This document shows positions 57,214 to 64,000 of a DNA stretch of 64,000 nt, piece after piece (within the stretch, counting starts at the first letter, position 1; each line of letters starts with the position of its first letter). Under the pieces are notes generated by a model. That model saw only the letters and a program-made list of their open reading frames with translations, was not told where the DNA came from and did no database searches. Source of the DNA: a bacterium 0.1xD8-71 (GTDB lineage Bacteria > Bacillota > Clostridia > Lachnospirales > Lachnospiraceae); the NCBI GenBank assembly GCA_003612405.1, contig RAYR01000027.1, positions 1 to 64,000 of the forward strand, written 5' to 3'. The position numbers and the translations under genes are program-made.

Positions 57214-59583
57214 CTATTTTCTCTTCCCGTTATATTCCACAATCCGGTAAAAGTCCTCCTCCGAAACAAAGCCCATAATCTCCCGCAACTGCGCGTCCGT
57301 GAGGATATTTCCCAGATCAATATAATAGCAGACACAAGTAACAACCTCATCCTGCTTCTGTACAAAAGGCAGTACATGCTCCAATAAGCCGGTAAACGTC
57401 AATGCCTCCCTGTCAAGTACCGTCACAATATTGGTCAAAGATTTCGTGGACACAAGATGGCTGATCTGACCCAGGGCCTTATCATTAAAACCGTTTCTTT
57501 TTCCACTTTGCAGCGCTTTCACAAGGTATTCGGCCGACAAATCCGCATCGGAATAAATAAAGATATCCTCCCAGTCGGACTGCCCTACCTTTTCCTTCTC
57601 CAACAGATACCGGAAACACTCGCTGACATCATCTCCCTCCATATAACAGGCAACCAACCCCAGGATCCGGCTGTCAAAGCCCTCAGCCCTGCCATCCTCC
57701 AAAGCCTCCAACAGATAACGGGTCGTCAGTTCACTATCAGAATATAAAAACAGATCCTGCCAGTCTGCATCCGATAACTCGACATCCTTCTCCCAGATTG
57801 ACTGACAGAGCTTACTGACTTCCTCTTTTTCCAGATAAGGACACACTTCTTCTAATCTGGATATATCCATCTCTTCCTGTCCTGCCATCACCAGATACCC
57901 ATATTCTTCCGCCTCACTTCTGAAAATACCGTCAATATCCTTTTCTTTGATACCATCATAAGCTGCCGTGAGATCTTCCAGCCGGGCCTCCTGTCCTACT
58001 ACCTTAAAGCAATTCCTGCCCTTGGACAAAGTTACCTCTTCTTTCGTCTCTTCTCCATTTTCATTAAGTATTCGCACCACCCCGTCAGGCGTCACCTGCA
58101 CGATCTTAAAGCGGCCCTTCTGTAAGGTGAAAACAGAAGATATCTCCAACGTAGTTTCCTTATTGGCGTACATAATCCACAATATATCAGAACCATTCAA
58201 TCGAAATTTCCGACTTTCAATGCTCTGACCGCCGCCTTTGTAGGAGTGTGCCTGCCAGACATCATTTTCACAGTTTCCGGCTATCAGCGTATCGTCATCA
58301 TACATCTGATATGCGTTTCCTTTTTTACTAACCAACATGGGCCCACTCACCATATCATCAAAACCAAATTCTGCTCCATTTGATAAAAGAACTGTCTGCC
58401 CTGTATGAGACTGTACCCCGGACACGCCGCAGATCACCGCCGTTGTTATTAATACTGCCAACATCACCAGAGAGCAAATACCAATCACAAACCCTTTCTT
58501 ATGATACCGGGCAATGCCCCGCAGCCTCTCCTTTAATGTGCGCTTCTCCTCCAAAAGTGTCATGGCCGGTACATTCTTATACACTGTCTGAGAATGATCC
58601 AGAAAATACTTCTCCGCCACATCTAACAGGACATCCCCATAAGCCCGGCGGCCTTCCTCCGTCAAAAGTGTCATCACCATCTCATCGCAGGCAAGTTCAC
58701 AGTCAATATTGAATTTGCGGTTAAACAGGTATAACAGCGGATTAAACCAATGGATACAGAGCACCGCCTGAAACAGCCACTTATACCAGATATCCCGTCT
58801 TTTATAATGCACCAGCTCATGATGCAGAATCAGACACATTTCATTCCCTTTGACCCGCATTTCTGCAAGAAGTTCCGACGGCAGTACAATACAGGGCTTT
58901 CTTAATCCGATCAGCATGGGGCTGTTGACTCTCCCACTTTCATAAAGCGGCACATGATGCCCGATTCTCAGCCTTCTTTGAATCTCCACACTTTTTGAAA
59001 ACACTCCCTCATCCGTGACGGGTATCCAGTCTGTGCAGATTTCCCTGACAAATCCCCGATAAGTATACAGTCTCCATATAACTGACAGGATCATGCCCGC
59101 CATCCACAAAATGCCTGCAATCAGAAAAAACCTATCTCTTCTGTTCTGCGTTCTGTTCAGGGCCTCCGTATCAGATATCTCCCCGGCATTTTCCATATCT
59201 GCTGTCACGGATTCTTGCTCAGGGCTTTCATTTCCGGTTATGCTATTCGACACATTCCCATCCTGTTTCATCGGGATTATCCCATCTGATACATTCTCGT
59301 CCTGCTTCATCCGGGTTATCCCATCCGACGTTATGCTGTCTGAGACTTCATTTCCATTTACCTGTAGGCTTTGCACCTGCGCCAGCTTACCGGATAAATA
59401 TTCCATGATATTAATATCCGCATGCACCGGCACCATCACCCGTACAAGCACCAGAAGCCAGAGATAATAAGTCCATTTCTTTGCAAAAACCCGTCTGGTG
59501 ACCGGGCGAAGCAGCATAATCAAAAGCCCGATCAGTCCGCCGGATACTGATAATGATAAAATCACTCGAAATATCTGCGCCAT
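57214..59583 (-). CDS. BlaR1-type M56 metallopeptidase sensor
   Basis: A 789-residue membrane protein. Several hydrophobic segments surround the zinc-protease site HELVH (255-259) and ELACDE (296-301), as in BlaR1/MecR1. The extracellular loop (about 70-150) has short repeats of the type SDGI..MKQD.NV. The C-terminal half is not a penicillin-binding domain; it is a long region with two similar modules (SDADWQDLFLYSDSEL and GQSDWEDIFIYSDADL, 45-55 residues each). So it senses something other than a beta-lactam. It would cleave the BlaI-type repressor encoded 20 bases upstream. Confidence 0.88.
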   Translation of the reverse strand: MAQIFRVILSLSVSGGLIGLLIMLLRPVTRRVFAKKWTYYLWLLVLVRVMVPVHADINIMEYLSGKLAQVQSLQVNGNEVSDSITSDGITRMKQDENVSDGIIPMKQDGNVSNSITGNESPEQESVTADMENAGEISDTEALNRTQNRRDRFFLIAGILWMAGMILSVIWRLYTYRGFVREICTDWIPVTDEGVFSKSVEIQRRLRIGHHVPLYESGRVNSPMLIGLRKPCIVLPSELLAEMRVKGNEMCLILHHELVHYKRRDIWYKWLFQAVLCIHWFNPLLYLFNRKFNIDCELACDEMVMTLLTEEGRRAYGDVLLDVAEKYFLDHSQTVYKNVPAMTLLEEKRTLKERLRGIARYHKKGFVIGICSLVMLAVLITTAVICGVSGVQSHTGQTVLLSNGAEFGFDDMVSGPMLVSKKGNAYQMYDDDTLIAGNCENDVWQAHSYKGGGQSIESRKFRLNGSDILWIMYANKETTLEISSVFTLQKGRFKIVQVTPDGVVRILNENGEETKEEVTLSKGRNCFKVVGQEARLEDLTAAYDGIKEKDIDGIFRSEAEEYGYLVMAGQEEMDISRLEEVCPYLEKEEVSKLCQSIWEKDVELSDADWQDLFLYSDSELTTRYLLEALEDGRAEGFDSRILGLVACYMEGDDVSECFRYLLEKEKVGQSDWEDIFIYSDADLSAEYLVKALQSGKRNGFNDKALGQISHLVSTKSLTNIVTVLDREALTFTGLLEHVLPFVQKQDEVVTCVCYYIDLGNILTDAQLREIMGFVSEEDFYRIVEYNGKRK

Positions 59584-59603
59584 ATATCTATGCCCCCTTT
59601 CTG

Positions 59604-59975
59604 CTACCGAAAGCTGTCACGAAAATATGCCCTCAGTTCTTCCAACTCTTCTTTGGACATATCTTCATCCGCAATCAGGGCCGCCGCCAGATTCCTGGCG
59701 CTGCCCTTGAAAAATTTATTGACAAAGCTTTTCGTCTCCTCTTTCACATAGGCACCTCGCTCCATGCAGGGTGTATAATAATATACCTCTCTTTTCTCTT
59801 GGGAAATCACACCCTTATCCAAAAGCCGTCTGATCAATGTCAGCACTGTAGTTCGCTCCCAATCCTTCTTCTGGTTCAGCCGCGTGCGGATGTCATTGGC
59901 ACTTAGAGCCTCTCCCGCTGCCCAGAGTACTTCCAGGATTTCCAGTTCCGCATCTGATATTTTCTTATCAATCAC
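59604..59975 (-). CDS. BlaI/MecI-family repressor
   Basis: A 123-residue winged-helix repressor: ISDAELEILEVLWAAGEALS, WERTTVLTLIRRLLDKGVIS, EKREVYYYTP. BlaI dimers bind TACANNTGTA operators and are cut by the BlaR1 partner. Two such operators lie directly upstream. The start is GTG at 59975 with GGGAGG seven bases before it. Confidence 0.94.
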   Translation of the reverse strand: MIDKKISDAELEILEVLWAAGEALSANDIRTRLNQKKDWERTTVLTLIRRLLDKGVISQEKREVYYYTPCMERGAYVKEETKSFVNKFFKGSARNLAAALIADEDMSKEELEELRAYFRDSFR

Positions 59976-59991
59976 TGTGATTCCTCCCGTT

Positions 59992-60007
59992 GTTTACAAC
60001 TGTAGAC
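59992..60007. promoter_or_regulatory. BlaI operator 1
   Basis: GTTTACAACTGTAGAC contains the TACANNTGTA palindrome. It lies 17 bases upstream of the BlaI start codon. Confidence 0.85.
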
Positions 60008-60015
60008 TTTCCTAT

Positions 60016-60044
60016 AGTTTACAAGTGTAGACAACATTTGTCAA
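60016..60044 (-). promoter_or_regulatory. Promoter of the BlaI/BlaR1 operon
   Basis: TTGACA (60039-60044), 17-base spacer, TAAACT (60016-60021) on the minus strand; operator 2 covers the spacer and -10 box, so BlaI blocks polymerase. Confidence 0.7.
60017..60032. promoter_or_regulatory. BlaI operator 2
   Basis: GTTTACAAGTGTAGAC, 25 bases from operator 1 centre to centre, with the same TACANNTGTA core. Confidence 0.85.
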
Positions 60045-60125
60045 CCTTTATTTGAAAGAATCTATTAAATATAATGGACTTTATGTTATGTGAATAAAAT
60101 TTTTAACCACGGGTCTTCCAATAGC

Positions 60126-60159
60126 AAAATCCGCACCCCATTTCCAAGGTGCGGATTTT
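60126..60159. terminator. Terminator of the SAHH gene
   Basis: AAAATCCGCACC and GGTGCGGATTTT are perfect 12-base arms, 10-base loop. Symmetric T/A tails let it act in both directions. Confidence 0.85.
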
Positions 60160-60186
60160 ATTTGTCATATTCATTTACCTGTTTTA

Positions 60187-61434
60187 TTACAGTGCATAGC
60201 TGTTCAGATATCTCTCCTGTTCCGGTGTAAGCACATCAATCTCTTTACCAAGGAAAGCTAACTTTCTCTTCGCTACATCCTTATCCACTTCCTCCGGCAC
60301 ATCGATCAGCTTCTTGGTCAGTTCGCTGGCATGTTCTACCAGATATTTTGCAGACAATGCCTGAATGGCAAAGCTCATGTCCATAATCTCTGCGGGATGT
60401 CCGTCACCTGCTGCCAGATTCACAAGGCGGCCTTCCGCCAGCACAAAGATCCACTGACCGGTGGGCAGCTTATAGCCCATGATATTTTTACGCTGTTCTC
60501 TGGTCTCCACCGCATTGGCCTTAAGCCATGCCATATCAATTTCACAGTCAAAGTGTCCTGCATTACACAGGATAGCTCCTTCTTTCATCTCTGCAAAATC
60601 TTCTTTATCAATAACGCCGTCACAACCTGTCACTGTCACGAAGAAATCTCCCAGTTTAGCCGCTTCCTTCATGGGCATCACATCAAATCCATCCATTACC
60701 GCTTCAATGGCCTTAATCGGATCAATCTCTGTGACAATCACTCTTGCGCCCAGTCCTTTGGCACGCATAGCCGTACCTTTGCCGCACCATCCGTAACCTG
60801 CCACAACCACAATCTTGCCTGCCACGATCAGATTGGTGGTTCTGTTAATGCCGTCCCACACAGACTGTCCGGTTCCATATCTGTTGTCAAAGAAATGCTT
60901 ACATGCCGCATTATTCACACGAACCATGGGGAATTTCAGTTCGCCTGCCTTATCCATGGCCTCTAAGCGGATGATACCCGTGGTAGTCTCCTCACAGCCG
61001 CCGATGATATTCGGGATGAGATGTTTCATCTCTTTGTGCACCATGTTGACCAGATCGCCGCCGTCATCAATGATAATGTTAGGGCCAACCTCCAGTACCG
61101 CACGAATATGATTATTGTACTCCTCATCTGTGGCATCATACCAGGCATGTACCTCAAGCCCGGCTTTTACCAATGCTGCTGCCACATCATCCTGCGTAGA
61201 CAGGGGATTGGAACCCGTCACATACATCTGCGCGCCGCCCGCCGCCAGCACCAGGCACAGATAAGCTGTCTTGGCCTCCAAATGTACGGAAAGTGTTACC
61301 TTTTTACCTGCAAATGGCTTCGTCTCACTGAATTCCTTTTCCAGGGTACGGAGTAAATCACAGTTTCTCTTGACCCATTCAATCTTTCTCTCCCCGGACT
61401 CGGCAAGATTAATGTCTCTGATTTCGCTGCTCAT
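60187..61434 (-). CDS. ahcY: Adenosylhomocysteinase-family hydrolase, possibly SIH-specific
   Basis: A 415-residue SAHH-family enzyme. Substrate and catalytic stretches are visible: STQDD (79-83), DDGGDL (123-128), EETTTG (148-153), ACKHFFDNRYG with Lys179; NAD site GYGWCGKG (213-220); CNAGHFDCEID. It is shorter than eukaryotic enzymes and ends RYLNSYAL without the usual HYRY tail, like archaeal forms. At the adenine-contact stretch (HLEAKTA, 51-57) Glu and Lys stand where Thr and Glu occur in human SAHH. With a nearby SAH deaminase, S-inosylhomocysteine may be the real substrate (inferred). SD AGGAGG. Confidence 0.88.
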   Translation of the reverse strand: MSSEIRDINLAESGERKIEWVKRNCDLLRTLEKEFSETKPFAGKKVTLSVHLEAKTAYLCLVLAAGGAQMYVTGSNPLSTQDDVAAALVKAGLEVHAWYDATDEEYNNHIRAVLEVGPNIIIDDGGDLVNMVHKEMKHLIPNIIGGCEETTTGIIRLEAMDKAGELKFPMVRVNNAACKHFFDNRYGTGQSVWDGINRTTNLIVAGKIVVVAGYGWCGKGTAMRAKGLGARVIVTEIDPIKAIEAVMDGFDVMPMKEAAKLGDFFVTVTGCDGVIDKEDFAEMKEGAILCNAGHFDCEIDMAWLKANAVETREQRKNIMGYKLPTGQWIFVLAEGRLVNLAAGDGHPAEIMDMSFAIQALSAKYLVEHASELTKKLIDVPEEVDKDVAKRKLAFLGKEIDVLTPEQERYLNSYAL

Positions 61435-61457
61435 TAATAGTTTCCTCCTAAAGATTC

Positions 61458-62684
61458 TTAATTTTCAAAAAACATGGTCTTATACCAACACATGGTTTCT
61501 GCGTAAGCCTGATAAATGGTATTTGTATCAACATTTAATACAATAAGCTGTCTGCTGATCTCCTGCCAGTCGGCTGACTCATAACTGATCACAAAAGAAT
61601 AGATATTTGCCAGCTCACCTTTCTGATATACCAACGCATCCGAAATCTCTTTGGTTACATTGACCTTCTTGAGAGCCTCCTCCATCGGCATGTTCAAAAT
61701 AATATCCAGTATGGAGAACAGTCCCATCAGGAATACTTCTGATGCTTTCATTCCAAGTCCAAAAACAGGTGCCAGACATTCCATGAATTTAGCACGCAGC
61801 ATGGAAGTTCTTGCAACTTCGTTTGGTCTGTCTGCACACAGTTCCTTGGTAATAACCGTGTTAATCCATTTTTTCAGTTCTTTCTGACCTAAGATTGCCG
61901 CTGCATGACGGATGGAAGTAACCTCAGAATTAACCGCAATGTGATTCACCATCTTAAGCAGTTCCACCACCAGCGCCGTATCACGGCCAATGACATCAGC
62001 CGCTTTGGTCAGTTCAAAATCCACATCGTTGACAATGTTCATCAGTTCCAGATAATTAATCTTAAGAGGAGATACTTCCGTCTCGCCCTGGTTAATGGGA
62101 ATACGGTAGAATGGCCCCTCAAAAAACTGAAAGCTTTCGTCATCTTTTAACTCTTCAAAAACTTCCTGACTCTGAATGTTACCCACGCATATTGTAAGAT
62201 TCGGGTATAAATGTCCGAAATAAATCTTTGCTTTGTAAACATCCACTTTCTTGTGATCCAATATGATATAATCCATCAATGCCAGAAGTTCTTTGTTCTG
62301 TTCCAGTTCATTCACCGGCAGTTTCATAATAGCCAGCTTAAAGCCTTTTTGTTTTAGCTCCGCAAGGCGCTTCCGATATGCCTCCGTATTTTCAATCGTC
62401 TTATCAAACAACAGTACCAACCTGCCGCGCAAATCCTCACACTGTGATTCCAAATCGGAAAAAATTGCGATATGATTCACTGGAATGAGTACATCCGTAC
62501 CCGGCGACAGAGTATCGATACCAATATTACGCACAATATCCAATCCCTCGATCTCCGCCAGCCCGGTAGCACTGCTTGTGCCGAATATCGGCGGATTCAA
62601 AAGGCTGTTTTCTTTCTGGGAAAACAAAGAGTATGCACGAACCTTCATATTCTTGTCAAAAAACGGTATCAATGTAGCCAGCAT
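61458..62684 (-). CDS. HDOD signalling protein with EAL-like domain (YuxH type)
   Basis: A 408-residue protein. The first 200 residues resemble a degenerate EAL domain: no EVL/EAL or DDFG-type motif for c-di-GMP hydrolysis is visible. The second half is an HDOD domain (VIGRDTALVVELLKMVNHIA, SIRHAAAILGQKELKKWINT) that lacks the catalytic HD pair. Such proteins link signalling to motility or stress in Gram-positives. It stands between the SAHH gene and the deaminase gene; AGGGGGG precedes the ATG. Confidence 0.85.
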   Translation of the reverse strand: MLATLIPFFDKNMKVRAYSLFSQKENSLLNPPIFGTSSATGLAEIEGLDIVRNIGIDTLSPGTDVLIPVNHIAIFSDLESQCEDLRGRLVLLFDKTIENTEAYRKRLAELKQKGFKLAIMKLPVNELEQNKELLALMDYIILDHKKVDVYKAKIYFGHLYPNLTICVGNIQSQEVFEELKDDESFQFFEGPFYRIPINQGETEVSPLKINYLELMNIVNDVDFELTKAADVIGRDTALVVELLKMVNHIAVNSEVTSIRHAAAILGQKELKKWINTVITKELCADRPNEVARTSMLRAKFMECLAPVFGLGMKASEVFLMGLFSILDIILNMPMEEALKKVNVTKEISDALVYQKGELANIYSFVISYESADWQEISRQLIVLNVDTNTIYQAYAETMCWYKTMFFEN

Positions 62685-62805
62685 ATTACATTCCCCCCTA
62701 ATGCATGTAGATTTGTATAAAATATCCTGCGTTCATTATAGCAAATTATGGCGCTTAACGCTATCATAAAATCAAACAGAATTATAATACATAAGTCCTA
62801 CCTGC

Positions 62806-64000
62806 TTAATAAGACTTTTTATCCAGTCCCATACGCACGATAATATCCTGAATCTTATCATAGACCAGCTCTTCATCCATGGTCAGGATCCTGCGGCCTT
62901 CCATGGTAATCTGCCCGTTAATAATGACTGTATCAACCTCCGAACCGTTAGCAGAATAGGACAGGCCGGCAATCAGATTATTTCTGGGAGTAAGAGAAGG
63001 TGTCTTCAGATCCAGAATAGCCAGATCCGCTTTCTTACCCACTTCGACAGACCCGATCTCCTTTTCCAGTCCAAGCGCACGCGCTCCGTTGATCGTGGCA
63101 ATCCGGAAGCCTTCTTTGGCACTGATGCATTGGGGCGTCCTGCCTGTTCCCTTATGAATCAATGTCAGAAGACTCAGTTCATGGAACATATTCAGACAGT
63201 TATTGCTGGCCGCACCATCTGTGCCGAGACATACATTAACACCCTTCTCAAGCATTTTGTCCACGGGCGCAAAACCGTTGCCAAGCTTCATATTGCTGGC
63301 CGGGTTAGTCACAACACTTACATTCTTTCTCTTTAAAATATCAATATCTTCATCCGTCACCTGCACACAATGAGCGGCAATGGCGGGTACATCAAAAATC
63401 CCGCATTTCTCTGCCAGGGCAATCGGCGTACAGCCATATTTCTCCTGAATCTGGCTGATCTCGCTCTCACTCTCGGACAGATGAATATGAATCCCCATAT
63501 TCTCTTTCTTTGCTTCCTGTGCCACAATTTTTAAGAAAGCATCGTCACAGGTATAAGGCGCATGAGGGCCTAACTTGAAGGTCAGTCTGTCACAGTCTCT
63601 GGCAGCATCGCGTTCCTCATATGCCTGACGCAGACGCATCTGGCCCGCCTCATCATTGCCGCTTCCCACAAGTCCGCGGCAGATTACCGCACGCATACCG
63701 GATTCCTTTACCGCGCGGGTAGTCTGATGAATATTCATCTGCATGTCATTAAAGCAGGTGGTTCCGCTCTTCATCATTTCAATGATGGCAAGATTAGCGC
63801 CCCAGTATGTATCCTCGTCAGACATCTGCTGCTCGATCGGATCAATGGTGCCAAAGAGCCAGTCCATAAAGGACAGATCATCTGCCACATTTCTCATAAA
63901 AGACATATAGGAATGGGTATGACAGTTGATCAGACCCGGTATCACCAGTTTATCTTTCCCGTCAATGACCTTGTCTTCACAAAATCCTGCCGGTTTGTCT
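62806..64000 (-). CDS. 5-methylthioadenosine/SAH deaminase-like amidohydrolase (partial)
   Basis: The gene runs off the right edge: the frame is open to position 64000, and the first methionine-like start at 63945 (a GTG) is internal. The visible part has the deaminase pattern: PGLINCHTHSYMSFMRN (metal HxH), LGPHAPYTCDD, GIHIHLSES, AAHCVQVTDEDI, NPASNMKLGNG and GTDGAASNN. MTA/SAH deaminases convert SAH to S-inosylhomocysteine and MTA to methylthioinosine, with related ones acting on adenosine. The SAHH-like enzyme two genes downstream would then cleave the product. Confidence 0.9.
   Translation of the reverse strand, partial: DKPAGFCEDKVIDGKDKLVIPGLINCHTHSYMSFMRNVADDLSFMDWLFGTIDPIEQQMSDEDTYWGANLAIIEMMKSGTTCFNDMQMNIHQTTRAVKESGMRAVICRGLVGSGNDEAGQMRLRQAYEERDAARDCDRLTFKLGPHAPYTCDDAFLKIVAQEAKKENMGIHIHLSESESEISQIQEKYGCTPIALAEKCGIFDVPAIAAHCVQVTDEDIDILKRKNVSVVTNPASNMKLGNGFAPVDKMLEKGVNVCLGTDGAASNNCLNMFHELSLLTLIHKGTGRTPQCISAKEGFRIATINGARALGLEKEIGSVEVGKKADLAILDLKTPSLTPRNNLIAGLSYSANGSEVDTVIINGQITMEGRRILTMDEELVYDKIQDIIVRMGLDKKSY

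Noticed and set aside
57132..57377. 81-codon minus-strand ORF at the end of the BlaR1 gene
   Set aside because: It is out of frame with the BlaR1 gene, spans its terminator, and has no SD site.
63945..63945. GTG at 63945 as the true start of the deaminase
   Set aside because: The frame is open to the window edge and the upstream residues (DGKDKLVIPGLINCHTH) match the usual N-terminal domain, so the gene is simply cut.

Overview
The window looks like a chromosomal piece of a motile, Gram-positive anaerobe of the Lachnospiraceae (Clostridia). This is inferred from gene content: a Gram-positive Tad pilus locus without secretin, DUF6382-FHA, DUF5702 and DUF6240 proteins, BofA, a CarD-type regulator, several MglA/RbsA-type sugar ABC systems, a two-subunit iron-sulfur fumarase, and SD-rich, moderate-GC genes. 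No ribosomal RNA, CRISPR array, insertion sequence or prophage is visible. Most genes lie on the minus strand; one block (37.6-46.1 kb) and one short gene at 15.2 kb lie on the plus strand.

Layout. 0-0.45 kb: stable-RNA signals, a hairpin repeat and tRNA-Ser. 0.45-4.55 kb: fumarase beta and alpha, a HIT protein, a flavodoxin-SCP2 fusion and a rhomboid protease, from their own promoter. 4.6-14.5 kb: a complete Tad pilus operon (prepilin peptidase, TadZ, TadA, TadB, TadC, Flp pilin, DUF5702, TadE-like, second prepilin peptidase, TadE-like, FHA protein). 14.6-15.4 kb: bofA and a divergent DUF2508 gene with large leader hairpins. 15.4-20.6 kb: fliS, flagellin and a 1035-residue DUF6240 protein behind a sigma28-type promoter. 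20.7-25.3 kb: glgB and a TPR/AAA-like protein. 25.5-27.5 kb: rsmA, a TatD hydrolase and tRNA-Lys. 27.6-36.3 kb: a sugar ABC transporter whose binding protein is an internal tandem duplication, followed by a response regulator, a sensor kinase and an ABC ATPase homologue that has lost every ATP-binding motif. 36.5-45.8 kb: an ArsP-like permease, then a LacI-controlled amino-sugar catabolic cluster (ABC transporter, amidohydrolase, SGNH hydrolase, NagB, PfkB kinase). 45.9-49.4 kb: ComFB, an ECF sigma/anti-sigma pair, CarD and a CheC-like protein. 49.6-55.1 kb: a two-component system with a MacB-type ABC transporter, and between them a type I toxin-antitoxin locus too short for ordinary ORF calling. 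55.3-60.0 kb: an ABC exporter and a BlaR1/BlaI pair with visible operators. 60.2-64.0 kb: an adenosylhomocysteinase homologue, an HDOD signalling protein and a MTA/SAH deaminase that runs off the right edge.

The most unusual items are: (i) the sugar-sensing block 27.6-36.3 kb, with a duplicated binding protein and a catalytically dead ABC ATPase next to a kinase that has almost no extracellular part; (ii) the amino-sugar cluster, where three enzymes carry changes at normally invariant active-site positions; (iii) the type I toxin-antitoxin locus at 53.2-53.4 kb; (iv) a dispersed hairpin repeat with compensating arms beside stable-RNA genes; (v) a sigma28 promoter whose start lies inside the terminator of the preceding gene; and (vi) an SAH deaminase near an SAHH homologue with altered base-recognition residues, suggesting S-inosylhomocysteine recycling. 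Functional calls rest on reading motifs in the translated sequence; no database search was run.
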